Shown in pieces: positions 47,201 to 58,794 of a DNA stretch of 64,000 nucleotides. Position 1 is the stretch's first letter. Each line of letters begins with the position of its first letter. The stretch covers positions 10,263,001-10,327,000 of the forward strand of contig CATNEN010000001.1 in NCBI GenBank assembly GCA_950097015.1, in the 5' to 3' direction. A program made the translations under genes and the position numbers. The notes under the pieces were generated by a model. The model ran no database searches. It was not told where the DNA came from and saw only the letters and a program-made list of their open reading frames with translations. The DNA comes from Macrostomum hystrix. Taxonomy: Eukaryota > Platyhelminthes > Macrostomidae.

Positions 47201-48783
47201 TTTAGATCCCACTCAACTAGATCCCATTCAGCAAGATCCCACCCATCCCAATATTTAGATCCCACTCAACTAGATCCCACCCATCCCAATATTTAGATCC
47301 CACTCAACTAGATCCCATTCAACTAGATCCCACTCAACTAGATCCCATTCAACTAGATCCCACTCAACTAGATCCCATTCAACTAGATACTATTCAACTA
47401 GATCCCATTCAACTAGATCCCATTCAACTAGATACTATTCAACTAGATCCGACTCAACTAGATCCCATTCAACTAGATACTATTCAACTAGATCCCACTC
47501 AACTAGATCCCATTCAACTAGATACTATTCAACTAGATCCCACTCAACTAGATCCCATTCAACTAGATCCCATTCAACTAGATCCCACCCATCCCAATAT
47601 TTAGATCCCACTCAACTAGATCCCACTCAACTAGATCCCATTCAACTAGATCCCACTCAACTAGATCCCATTCAACTAGATCCCACCCATCCCAATATTT
47701 AGATCCCACTCAACTAGATCCCACTCAACTAGATCCCACTCAACTAGATCCCATTCAACTAGATCCCACTCAACTAGATCCCATTCAACTAGATCCCACT
47801 CAACTAGATCCCATTCAACTAGATCCCATTCAACTAGATCCCATTCAACTAGATCCCACTCAACTAGATCCCACTCAACTAGATCCCATTCAACTAGATC
47901 CCACTCAACTAGATCCCACTCAACTAGATCCCACTCAACTAGATCCCATTCAACTAGATCCCACTCAACTAGATCCCACTCAACTAGATCCCACTCAACT
48001 AGATCCCATTCAACTAGATCCCACTCAACTAGATCCCATTCAACTAGATCCCACCCATCCCAATATTTAGATCCCACTCAACTAGATCCCATTTAACTAG
48101 ATCCCACTCAACTAGATCCCATTCAACTAGATCCCACCCATCCCAATATTTAGATCCCACTCAACTACTCATAGATCCCATTCAGCTAGATCCCAATCAA
48201 CTAGATCCCATTCAGCTAGATCCCATTCAACTAGATCCCAGTTAACTAGATCACACTCAACTAGATCCCATTCAGATAGATCCCATTCAACTGGATCCCA
48301 TTCAACTGGATCCCACTCAACTAGATCCCATTCAACTAGATCTCATTCAAGTAGATCCCATTCAACTAGATCATATTCAGCTAGATCCCATTCAACTGGA
48401 TCCCATTCAACTGGATCCCATTCAACTAGATCCCATTCAACTAGATCCCACTCAACTAGATCCCATTCAAATTGATCCCACTCAGCTACATCCCATTGAT
48501 TTAAAACCCACCGTGTGTCGGCACCCTCTCGCAGGGTCTGGAGGTCAATTACTACGAAGCCTACCGGGTTTTTCACGAGGAGCGGGTGAAACGTCACCGC
48601 ATGCTGGCCCGACTGACTAGTCGCGAGTTGGCCCCGCTGACTCCCTGGCAAGATATGCCCGGTGTGCTGCCGCCATTCTTTTTGGGCGCTGCGCAGCCTC
48701 CACCGCTGCTGCTGCAACCAGAACAGCCGGAGGCACCTGTTTGGCCGCGGCCGTTGCAGTATTTCGCGCCGGACGATATTTGA
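44270..48783 (+). CDS. FBXO7: F-box only protein 7
   Basis: Exons 44270-44543, 44927-45588, 46804-47058, 48535-48783; 479 aa, in phase. Substrate adaptor of SCF ubiquitin ligases; FBXO7 also binds the proteasome regulator PI31 and acts in mitophagy. Residues 1-90 are a ubiquitin-like domain (QTVQLSDTASLKDLLCAVAA, GLVPGDLIYIH). An Ala-rich linker (EAAAAAPAPAAAVVV) leads to the FP domain (about 115-310: LCPSLQLMQRLYNSSNDQLL, IRLKVLRSGKLAMCHCAVW, LRQLSVLFKDS). The F-box exon follows (GLPTELVLRIMRSCHNARTV, CRRLQMLHSDNYIWRSMLVR), and a Pro-rich C-terminal tail. The Ubl-FP-F-box order is diagnostic. The start lies three bases after a CTCTCAG acceptor. The tail is shorter than in vertebrates. Confidence 0.93.
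44635..44830. repeat. Purine-rich repeat in FBXO7 intron 1
   Basis: About a dozen irregular copies of GAGATGAGACACGG. Confidence 0.85.
45702..46432 (+). mobile_element. SINE1 copy interrupted by element B
   Basis: The SINE1 head is at 45702-45780 and its body and 3' end at about 46240-46432. Between them lies element B. Located in FBXO7 intron 2. Confidence 0.88.
45781..46205. mobile_element. Element B copy 1
   Basis: Runs from CCGCTAAAAAATAGGGATG to TTTTGCACAAAAAACCCG. Nearly identical to 52391-52785. It contains a perfect 15-bp inverted repeat (CTTTGGGTGATTCCA near 45810 and its complement near 45944). No conserved protein; short non-autonomous element. Confidence 0.8.
46676..46797 (-). 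mobile_element. SINE2 fragment at a splice acceptor
   Basis: Antisense SINE2 (CCATTGACTGGGGGAACGCC, AATCGAACCCCTGACCTTCA). Its tRNA-like head ends within about ten bases of the AG before FBXO7 exon 3. Confidence 0.75.
47060..48520. repeat. 15-bp minisatellite in FBXO7 intron 3
   Basis: About 95 copies of CAACTAGATCCCATT/CT. A longer marker (CCACCCATCCCAATATTTAG) recurs irregularly, for example at 47187, 47241, 47280, 47586, 47682 and 48051. Confidence 0.97.
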
Positions 48784-48844
48784 CTATTTGAAATGGTCAA
48801 GCTGTGCCTTGGTTGCCGAGAAAGTTATAGATTTTATGTTTTAG

Positions 48845-49650
48845 GTTTGTAGGTTGTAGCTTTTAGGATTGGAAGGTAGGTTTTAGGATTGAAAGGTAGG
48901 TTTTAGGATTAAAATGTAGGTTTTAGGATTGAACGGTAGGTTTTAGGATTGGATGGTAGGTTTTAGGATTGGAAGGTCGGTTTTAGTATTTTAAGGTAGG
49001 TTTTAGGATTGGACGGTAGGTTTTAGGATTGGAAGGTAGGTTTTAGGATTGGAAGGTCGGTTTTAGGATTGGAAGGTCGGTTTTAGGATTGGAAGGTAGG
49101 TTTTAGGATTGAAAGGTAGGTTTTAGGATTGGAAGGTCGGTTTTAGTATTTTAAGGTAGGTTTTAGGATTGAACGGTAGGTTTTAGGATTGGAAGGTAGG
49201 TTTTAGGATTGGAAGGTCGGTTTTAGTATTTTAAGGTAGGTTTTAGGATTGGAAGGTAGGTTTTAGGATTGGAAGGTAGGTTTTAGGATTGGAAGGTAGG
49301 TTTTAGGATTGGAAGGTAGGTTTTAGGATTGAAAGGTAGGTTTTAGGATTGGAAGGTAGGTTTTAGGATTGGAAGGTAGGTTTTAGGATTGGAAGGTAGG
49401 TTTTAGGATTGGATGGTAGGTTTTAGGATTGGAAGGTAGGTTTTAGGATTGGAAGGTAGGTTTTAGGATTGAAAGGTAGGTTTTAGGATTGGAAGGTAGG
49501 TTTTAGGATTGGAAGGTAGGTTTTAGGATTGGAAGGTAGGTTTTAGGATTGGAAGGTAGGTTTTAGGATTGGAAGGTAGGTTTTAGGATTGGATGGTAGG
49601 TTTTAGGATTGGAAGGTAGGTTTTAGGATTGGATGGTAGGTTTTGCGATT
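48845..49650. repeat. 20-bp minisatellite
   Basis: About 40 copies of AGGTAGGTTTTAGGATTGGA, phase-locked to the 60-base lines; a few variants (GGTCGG, TTTTAGTATTTTA) recur as blocks. Confidence 0.97.
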
Positions 49651-49924
49651 AGGAGCTAGCTATCCTTTTCTTCATCTGTATTCATATTCGTATTTAAAGT
49701 GAGAAGTTCTCAAATCCGCCTTTGACACTAACTTTTCTAAGCTTTTTGTTGTGTTTATCTCGAAGTCATTCATTCAGCGAAGACAAATATACTCCTGCTG
49801 TACTACTTTTATCGTAGTTTCGACAGTAGCGATGCTGTATTTTTTTATTTTACCAATTTTGTCACTTGCATTCTGTACTTATTGTTATTTTGTGCTTATT
49901 GTCAGATTTTTAATTGGGAACTTT

Positions 49925-50455
49925 CCAGGATTGTAGGATTTTGTGGTAGGATTGTAGGATTTGGTGGCGGGATTGTAGGATATGGTGGCGGTATTGTAGG
50001 ATATGGTGGCGGGATTGAAGGATATGGTGGCGGGATTGAAGGATATGGTGGCGGGATTGTAGGATTTAGTGGCGGGATTGTAGGATATGGTGGAGGGATT
50101 GTAGGATATGGTGGTGGGATTGTAGGACTCGCTGGTAGGATTGTTGGATTTGCTAGCGGGATTGTAGGATTTGCTAGTGGATTGTAGGATTTGCTAGTGG
50201 GATTGTAGGATTTGCTAGTGGATTGTAGGATTTGCTAGCGGGATTGTAGGATTTGCCAGTTGATTGTAGGATTTGCTAGTGGATTGTAGGATTTGCTAGT
50301 GGGATTGTAGGATTTGCTAGTGGTATTGTAGGATTTGCTAGTGGAATTGTAGGATTTGCTAGTGGTATTGTAGGATTTGCTAGTGGGATTATTGGGTTTG
50401 CTGGCGGGATTGTAGGATTTGCTGGTGGGGTCGTAGGATTCGCTGGTAGGATTGA
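49925..50455. repeat. About 21-bp minisatellite before LSM5
   Basis: Copies of GGATTGTAGGATTTGCTAGT; the left part carries the related ATATGGTGGCG variant. Confidence 0.93.
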
Positions 50456-50568
50456 TTTTTAAATGTACTCTAGCATCAGTTATGTAGATATGTGGTGTTT
50501 CCGCCTCCCTATAGTCCATGGACTGAACTGTTGTACACAGCCTTAACATTTTTTCAGCCCAACTGACA

Positions 50569-50841
50569 ATGGCTTCGTCAGGCGCCAACCCGTCGCAGAT
50601 CATGCCGCTGGAACTGATGGACAAGTGCAACGGCTCCAGAATTCACATCAAGATGAAGAGCGACAAAGAGATAGTCGGCACCCTGCTGGGTTTTGATCCC
50701 TTTGTTAACATGGTGCTGGAGGATGTGGTTGTGTACGAGATGAGCTCACAGGGCAAGAAGGTCACCAGACTAGATGAAATACTGCTCAACGGTAACAACA
50801 TCGCCCTGATGATACCTGGCGGCGAAGGTCCCGACAATTGA
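50569..50841 (+). CDS. LSM5: U6 snRNA-associated Sm-like protein LSm5
   Basis: Single coding exon, 90 aa, the usual family length. LSm5 is a subunit of the LSm2-8 ring that binds the U6 snRNA 3' end and of the cytoplasmic LSm1-7 ring that promotes mRNA decapping. The Sm fold is clear: [20 protein letters not shown] (Sm1 region), [19 protein letters not shown], and the Sm2 signature [14 protein letters not shown]. The start follows a TTTTTTCAG acceptor by 11 bases, implying a 5' UTR intron or trans-splicing. AATAAA at 51015 is the likely poly(A) signal. Confidence 0.96.
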   Translation: MASSGANPSQIMPLELMDKCNGSRIHIKMKSDKEIVGTLLGFDPFVNMVLEDVVVYEMSSQGKKVTRLDEILLNGNNIALMIPGGEGPDN

Positions 50842-51014
50842 AGCCAATTTGAGTGTCAAGTTATTCTAGACTGGTTTCTATCTAGTTGCATTATGTAACA
50901 GTGCATTGTCATTTCCTGTGCTTTTTCATCTCAAATTTATATTTGTAGTTTTGGTATCTCGGTTAACAAAATTTGTAGCCGATTTAAGAATAATGTGCGT
51001 TTGTAATTGCAACA

Positions 51015-51020
51015 AATAAA
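51015..51020 (+). terminator. Poly(A) signal of LSM5
   Basis: AATAAA about 175 bases after the stop codon. Confidence 0.5.
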
Positions 51021-51139
51021 ATTTAAGCCTACTAGTGTCAGCTGGGTTTCCTATATAATACCATGCTATTTTCTCTCCGCTTTCTTCACCGTTTATAGAA
51101 TTGATTTTCTTTATTAAACACTGTTTTGTCTGTTGTGTG

Positions 51140-51960
51140 TCTCTGTGCTGAATGTCTGTCATTATTCTGTTTGTCTGTCTATCTGTCCTAGGTGTGTCTG
51201 TCTGTGCTAAGTGTGTCTGTCTGTGCTAAGTGTGTCTGTCTGTGCTAAGTGTGTCTCTGTCCTAAGTGTGTCTGTCTGTGCTAAGTGTGTCTCTGTCCTA
51301 AGTGTGTCTCTGTCCTAAGTGTGTCTGTCTGTGCTAAGTGTGTCTCTCTGTCCTATGTGTCTGTCTGTGTCCCTGGGTGTCTGTCTGTGTCCGTGGGTGT
51401 CTGTCTATGTCCTAGGGTGTCTGTGGGTGTCTGTCTGTGTCCTAGGGTGTCTGTCTGTGTCCGTGGGTGTCTGTCTGTGTCCTTGGGTGTCTGTCTGTGT
51501 CCTTGGGTGTCTGTGGGTGTCTGTGTCCGTGGGTGTCTGTGGCTGTCTGTCTGTGTCCGTGGGTGTCTGTCTGTGTCCTTGGGTGTCTGTGGGTGTCTGT
51601 CTGTGTCCGTGGGTGTCTGTCTGTGTCCTTGGGTGTCTGTCTGTGTCCTTGGGTGTCTGTGGGTGTCTGTCTGTGTCCTTGGGTGTCTGTGGGTGTCTGT
51701 CTGTGTCATTGAGTGTCTGTGGGTGTCTGTCTGTGTCCTTGGGTGTCTGTGGGTGTCTGTCTGTGTCCTTGGGTGTCTGTGGGTGTCTGTCTGTGTCATT
51801 GAGTGTCTGTGGGTGTCTGTCTGTGTCCGTCGGTGTCTGTGGCTGTCTGTCTGTGTCCTTGGGTGTCTGTCTGTGTCCGTCGGTGTCTGTGGCTGTCTGT
51901 CTGTGTCCGTCGGTGTCTGTGGCTGTCTGTCTGTGTCCGTCGGTGTCCATGTGTTTCTGT
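51140..51960. repeat. TGTCTG-type array between LSM5 and TMEM65
   Basis: The left part has a TGTCTGTGCTAAGTG unit. The right part mixes GGGTGTCTGT with CTGTGTCCTTGGGTGTCTGT in irregular order. Long open frames on both strands are by-products. Confidence 0.95.
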
Positions 51961-52129
51961 TATCTGTTATTCCCATGTGTTTCTGATAACTCCCTTTAAA
52001 AATAGAAATCGTTGCAGGAAAAGGGTTTGCTTGACACAGTCTATTTTCATAATGTATTTCTGTCACTTCAGTTTGTTCCAAACAATAACTAAGCAAGCGA
52101 AATCAATTACAGTTTATCACTGCATCGCA

Positions 52130-55100
52130 ATGCTAGCCAGTCGTCAGCGGTTGACCCGCCTATTCAGACTGATCGGGTCCTCTCCGACCTGTCAATCAAG
52201 CATTCCATCCATGATTGGTCAGTGCCGCGGCATCTCACAGACAGCGGCCTGTCAATCAGTTTTAAAACGGCCTCAGCAATGGGCCAGCAACTATGTGCGC
52301 CGGTTGAACGCTATGGAACGCCTGGAACTGTTTGCCGCTTTGCGATTCGAAGCTGAACGCAGTCATCAACCTGACGGTGAGTTTGACGACCCGCTAAAAA
52401 TAGGGATGTTTCTTTGGGTGATTCCAGTTGGAATCTGCGGTGTTTCCAGAAAAAGAAACTGCCGAACGCTGGAAACATACCAATCGGATGATTCCATGCT
52501 TAGAATCTACCCAACTGGGCGTTTTCTCGGTGCTTCTTGGTGGCGAAATGGAATCACCCAAAGAATCCTCCAATTCGGAAGATTCCTAGCTCAGAAACCG
52601 CCGAGGAATCGCCGGTAAATAATTGTCTGGTTGTCCCATGGGCCACTGGTTCGGGTGATTCTTCGGCGGTTTCCGCACAATTTACGGTTACATCGGCTGC
52701 TTCCTGGGTGGTTTCTTTAACTCTTGCGAGATAGGGGGGGATTTTGGTAGATTCCACTCCTATTTTGCACAAAAAAACCCGGCTCGAATCCTTATTTCAA
52801 TGCCTGTGCATTTCAGTGGATAATTCTATAGCTGAGGTAACAGCCGCTGCTGAGAATGCCACAAAAGGTTCTTCTATTGATACTGCGCCACCAACTAGGG
52901 ACCAACTGCGTCAAGGTTGGTTAATCTACTTAACGGACATTGATCCATGTTGACATGTGAGACTATTGCAAATTTACTTCCATTGTATCGTTAAAATTCT
53001 AGTCGTGACTTTGAGCGCGATTCCGTTTGTTGGCTTCGGTTTTTTCGATAATGCAATTATGATTATGGCGGTGAGTACATTCCTGTTAATTTAACTAGTT
53101 TCATATGAACTGTTTAGAATAAATAAATTAATAATTTAGTGCCATGATAAGGTGGCTGTATTAGAGTGACAGAACAATAATGACTGTATAGGAGTGACAG
53201 AACAATAATGACTGTATTAGAGTGACAGAACAATAATGACTGTATTAGAGTAACAGAACAATAATGACTGTATTAGAGTGACAGAACAATAATGACTGTA
53301 TTAGAGTGACAGAACAATAATGACTGTATTAGAGTGACAGAACAATAATGACTGTATTAGAGTAACAGAACAATAATGACTGTATTAGAGTGACAGAACA
53401 ATAATGACTGTATTAGAGTGACAGAACAATAATGACTGTATTAGAGTAACAGAACAATAATGACTGTATTAGAGTGACAGAACAATAATGACTGTATAGG
53501 AGTGACAGAACAATAATGACTGTATTAGAGTAACAGAACAATAATGACTGTATTAGAGTGACAGAACAATAATGACTGTATTAGAGTGACAGAACAATAA
53601 TGACTGTATTAGAGTGACAGAACAATAATGACTGTATTAGAGTGACAGAACAATAATTACTGTATAGGAGTGACAGAACAATAATGACTGTATAGGAGTG
53701 ACAGAACAATAATGACTGTATAGGAGTGACAGAACAATAATGACTGTATTAGAGTGACAGAACAATAATGACTGTATAGGAGTGACAGAACAATAATGAC
53801 TGTATTAGAGTGACAGAACAATAATGACTGTATTAGAGTGACAGAACAATAATGACTGTATTAGAGTGACAGAACAATAATGACTGTATAGGAGTGACAG
53901 AACAATAATGACTGTATTAGAGTGACAGAACAATAATGACTGTATTAGAGTGACAAAACAATAATGACTGTATAGGAGTGACAGAACAATAATGACTGTA
54001 TAGGAGTGACAGAACAATAATGACTGTATTAGAGTGACAGAACAATAATGACTGTATAGGAGTGACAGAACAATAATGACTGTATTAGAGTGACAGAACA
54101 ATAATGACTGTATTAGAGTGACAGAACAATAATGACTGTATAGGAGTGACAGAACAATAATGACTGTATTAGAGTGACAGAACAATAATGACTGTATAGG
54201 AGTGACAGAACAATAATGACTGTATTAGAGTGACAGAACAATAATGACTGTATTAGAGTGACAGAACAATAATGACTGTATTAGAGTGACAACAATAATG
54301 ACTGTATTAGAGTGACAGAACAATAATGACTGTATTAGAGTAACAGAACAATAATGACTGTATTAGAGTGACAGAACAATAATGACTGTATTAGAGTGAC
54401 AGAACAATAATGACTGTATTAGAGTAACAGAACAATAATGACTGTATTAGAGTGACAGAACAATAATGACTGTATAGGAGTGACAGAACAATAATGACTG
54501 TATTAGAGTAACAGAACAATAATGACTGTATTAGAGTGACAGAACAATAATGACTGTATTAGAGTGACAGAACAATAATGACTGTATTAGAGTGACAGAA
54601 CAATAATTACTGTATAGGAGTGACAGAACAATAATGACTGTATAGGAGTGACAGAACAATAATGACTGTATAGGAGTGACAGAACAATAATGACTGTATT
54701 AGAGTGACAGAACAATAATGACTGTATAGGAGTGACAGAACAATAATGACTGTATAGGAGTGACAGAACAATAATGATTGTATTAGAGTGACAGAACAAT
54801 AATGACTGTATTAGAGTGACAGAACAATAATGACTGTATAGGAGTGACAGAACAATAATGATTGTATTAGAGTGACAGAACAATAATGACTGTATTAGAG
54901 TGACAGAACAATAATGACTGTATAGGAGTGACAGAACAATAATTACTGAACAATTGTGACTGTATTAGAGTGACTGTGTTGGAGTGACAGAACAGTGAGT
55001 GACTATATTAGAGTCACAGAACAGTGAGTGACTAAATTAGAGTCACAGAGCAGTGAGTGACTAAATTAGAGTCACAGAACAGTGAGTGACTAAATTAGAG

Positions 55101-55558
55101 TCACAGAACAGTGAGTGACTAAATTAGAGTGACAGAACAGTGAGTGCCTGAATTAGAGTGACAGAACAGTGAGTGACTATATTAGAGTGACAGAACAGTG
55201 GTGACTGTACAAGCACGTGCTCAATCAGGGCGAGTACATCGACGTGACCCTTGGCGCCACGCTGTGCATCAGCACCCTGGCAGCGGCCGCCATCGGCAAC
55301 TGGATCTCGGACCTGGCCGGGCTGAGTCTGGCTGGCTGGGTGGAGTCCATGACCAGCAGGCTGGGATTCGAGACGCCAAGGCTGACGCCGGAGCAGTTGG
55401 ATCTGCGATCGACCCGGTGGGCCACCGTGATTGGCCGCAGCTTGGGCATCAGTCTCGGCTGCTTCCTGGGCATGCTGCCGCTGCTGTTCTTTGACGACGA
55501 CGAGGACGAGGAACAAAATGAAGAAGACCAGCTGACTGAGAAGGGAAGAAAGAAATAA
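52130..55558 (+). CDS. TMEM65: Transmembrane protein 65
   Basis: Exons 52130-52376, 52817-52915, 53003-53070, 55229-55558; 247 aa, close to the family's usual length. TMEM65 is a mitochondrial inner-membrane protein implicated in sodium/calcium exchange. The N-terminus is Arg/Ser-rich without acidic residues (MLASRQRLTRLFRLIGSS), as expected of a mitochondrial presequence. Conserved core: SAIPFVGFGFFDNAIMIMA, GEYIDVTLGATLCISTLAAA, AIGNWISDLAGLSLAGWVES, RLTPEQLDL, IGRSLGISLGCFLGMLPLLF. An acidic tail ends the protein. The stop codon lies within AATAAA (55554-55559), so the 3' UTR may be very short. Exon 4 could start at 55215 instead; the later AG fits the family better. Confidence 0.93.
52391..52785. 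mobile_element. Element B copy 2 in TMEM65 intron 1
   Basis: Begins about 14 bases after the GTGAGT donor and ends about 30 bases before the acceptor, so it makes up most of the 440-base intron. Nearly identical to 45781-46205 apart from a short duplication in that copy. Confidence 0.82.
53150..55200. repeat. 28-bp minisatellite in TMEM65 intron 3
   Basis: About 64 copies of GAACAATAATGACTGTATTA plus GAGTGACA up to 54960, then a 29-bp cousin (GAACAGTGAGTGACTAAATT) up to the exon. The rare AATAATTACTG variant occurs 950 bp apart. Confidence 0.97.
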
Positions 55559-55729
55559 AGTTATAATCTAATCTCTAATCTCTTGGATATGATCCTTCGA
55601 GTATCATGCCAGATCCCTAAAATTGAGTTCCAGCGGGCCTAGATCCCGATATAGATCCTAAGATTCCTTTGGTTTAATCCCAAATATCAAGAGCATGATC
55701 CTAGACATGTCTAATCCCTTGGATATGAT

Positions 55730-56700
55730 ACCAATCATGTCTAATCCCTAGGATGTGATCCCAATCATGTCTAATCCCTAGGATGTGATCCCAATCATGT
55801 CTAATCCCTAGGATGTGATCCCAATCATGTCTAATCCCTAGGATGTGATCCCAATTCTGTCTAATCCCTAGGATGTGATCCCAATCATGTCTAATCCCTA
55901 GGATGTGATCCCAATCATGTCTAATCCCTAGGATGTGATCCCAATCATGTCTAATCCCTAGGATGTGATCCCAATCATGTCTAATCCCTAGGATGTGATC
56001 CCAATCATGTCTAATCCCTAGGATGTGATCCCAATCATGTCTAATCCCTAGGATGTGATCCCAATCATGTCTAATCCCTAGGATGTGATCCCAATCATGT
56101 CTAATCCCTAGGATGTGATCCCAATCATGTCTAATCCCTAGGATGTGATCCCAATTCTGTCTAATCCCTAGGATGTGATCCCAATCATGTCTAATCCCTA
56201 GGATGTGATCCCAATCATGTCTAATCCCTAGGATGTGATCCCAATCATGTCTAATCCCTAGGATGTGATCCCAATCATGTCTAATCCCTAGGATGTGATC
56301 CCAATCATGTCTAATCCCTAGGATGTGATCCCAATCATGTCTAATCCCTTGGATATGATACCAATCATGTCTAATCCCTAGGATGTGATCCCAATCATGT
56401 CTATTCCCTAGGATGTGATCCCAATCATGTCTAATCCCTAGGATGTGATCCCAATTATGTCTAATCCCTAGGATGTGATCCCAATCATGTCTAATCCCTA
56501 GGATGTGATCCCAATCATGTCTAATCCCTTGGATATGATACCAATCATGTCTAATCCCTAGGATGTGATCCCAATCATGTCTAATCCCTAGGATGTGATC
56601 CCAATCATGTCTAATCCCTAGGATGTGATCTCAATCATGTCTAATCCCTAGGATGTGATCCCAGTCATGTTTAATTCCTAGGATATGATTTGAGTCATGT
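55730..56700. repeat. 30-bp minisatellite
   Basis: About 32 very uniform copies of CTAATCCCTAGGATGTGATC then CCAATCATGT, in exact 30-base register for nearly 1 kb. Confidence 0.97.
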
Positions 56701-56999
56701 CAGATCCCTAAGATGTTATCTGAGTCATGTCGTGATTCGAGAAACTGCAGCAAATCTTATATTAGTCTCTTCATTTATTGTTACTTTTTTGCCGTAGTGC
56801 GCACAAAGTTTTTGTTTGATTTGATTTGCTTTGCAGAGCATGACATCTTAATGATAGTATGCTAAAGATCTTTTAGTTCTATTACTTTTAGATACGCACT
56901 TAGCCAATCAAAAGGGCCAAGATTGATTTATTGAAATTCGTCATTTTTAGAAATTTGAGCCATGGACAAGTTACAAATCATGTTACATGTTGTAACGTT

Positions 57000-57560
57000 A
57001 CAAGTAACGATAGCGATAACGTAACGATAGCAAGTTATTATAGTTACAAGATAACGATAGTTACAAGTAACGATAGTTACAAGTAATGATAGTTACAAGT
57101 AACGATAGTTACAAGTAACGATAGTTACAAGTAACGATAGTTACAAGATAACGATAGTTACAAGATAACGATAGTTACAAGTAACGATAGTTACAAGTAA
57201 CGATAGTTACAAGTAACGATAGTTACAAGTAACGATAGTTACAAGTAACGATAGTTACAAGTAACGATAGTTACAAGTAACGATAGTTACAAGTAACGAT
57301 AGTTACAAGATAACGATAGTTACAAGTAACGATAGTTACAAGTAACGATAGTTACAAGTAACGATAGTTACAAGTAACGATAGTTACAAGTAACGATAGT
57401 TACAAGTAACGATAGTTACAAGTAACGATAGTTGCAATTAATGATAGTTACAATTAACGATAGTTACAATTAACGAGTTACAAGTAACGATTGTTACAAG
57501 TAACGGTACAATCAAGTAACGATAAATACAAGTAACGGTACATACAAGTAACGATTCTTA
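57000..57560. repeat. 16-bp minisatellite
   Basis: About 33 copies of GTTACAAGTAACGATA. Each unit contains GTTAC and GTAAC, so the array can form many small hairpins. Confidence 0.95.
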
Positions 57561-58794
57561 CAAGTAAACTAACGATTCTCTAAATTTGGGCAATCATAAT
57601 CTTCAATACTTTTTAAAGCGTTAGTTTTTGCTATTTAATGAGCTTATAGAGAATAGATTTCAGGCAGTGTCTCAACTTGCAATCTAGTCCCTTCCATGAT
57701 AATACAGTATAATTTGCTAGTAGTTTCGAGTTTACAAATTACAAATTTCTTTTATCCTCGATTTTACTATAAGTATTTAGTATTTTAATTCTAATCTGCG
57801 TCATTAGAAACAGCGTCAATCGGTTACCATGTCGATTGATGGCATCTTTACATGCTACTGATTAGTCATATGAGTAGCATGTTTAGACTTGAACACTGTC
57901 TGTGCCTTAGCCATTGTTTTGAAAGTTTTTAATTGATTAACTTTTTTGTTAGTTCTAATTTAATTGTTGCCTCTGAAATTTCTGCAATTTTAATCACATT
58001 GGCGTATTGAGATTTAGAAGTCTTGTTTAGTTAGATTTCTAAATAAAAAAATTGTCAACTATTTCAAAGGTTTCGTTCAAGGCAATATGATTAATTTAGG
58101 CTTAGAAATTCATTTAGCTTTATTAACCTCAATTTTTAGTTCAAAAAGAACAAAAGAAAGTGCTGTGTCTACATCTCCACTATGCGTGGGTCACAATGGG
58201 CCCAAGTACTTCCTTTTGTTCTGATGACGTTATTCCGAAATTCCTTAGAGAGAATAAATGTTGTATTATTCTTGTTATTTTACCATGTTTTATTAGTCGA
58301 TTCTATTAAAACTAAGTAATGAATGTCTTTGTTTCACTCTTGCTTTTATTTGTTATATCACGGTCGTTAGCTCGAATCCGCGCGTCAAGGCCGCATTCGT
58401 TTGTGGCGAGTTTCACATTTCAAATGAGAGAAATTAAAGTGCATCGTGTTTTATAAGAAACTCCTAATGTATATTTTCCATCGAAATTCACTAGTTAAAA
58501 TATTCGGAAAGTCGCGTTGCTGATCTGGTAAGGCTTCAAAGGCTCTATGGATTTCAAAAAGTACAACAAAACTGGCGTAGAACCGATTTAATAGCTTAGG
58601 TCGGCTAATTAAAAGCTGACAAAAGTGCAAAGTCTATAAGTAGGCAGAAACAATGGGGCAAGTAATCCTGTGTGAAGATATAGGTAGTCATATTTCGCAC
58701 ATCTCTGTTGAACGGTGTTAGACACGAGCTGCGAACAGTCCCGGTGAAAACGGTGCCGATATTGAAGGGATCATTCAACTGCAGTAGGGAAGAC

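Larger units (their letters stand above)
48784..50556. other. Intergenic FBXO7-LSM5
   Basis: Two arrays, listed separately, with unique sequence at 49651-49920. A SINE2 3' fragment (AGTCCATGGACTGAACTG, 50512-50545) directly precedes the acceptor in front of LSM5. Confidence 0.7.

Noticed and set aside
51285-52096. Repeat protein-like frames (Cys/Val-rich and TDTDRHP-rich)
   Set aside because: Translation of a TGTCTG-type array on both strands; the real TMEM65 start is downstream at 52130.
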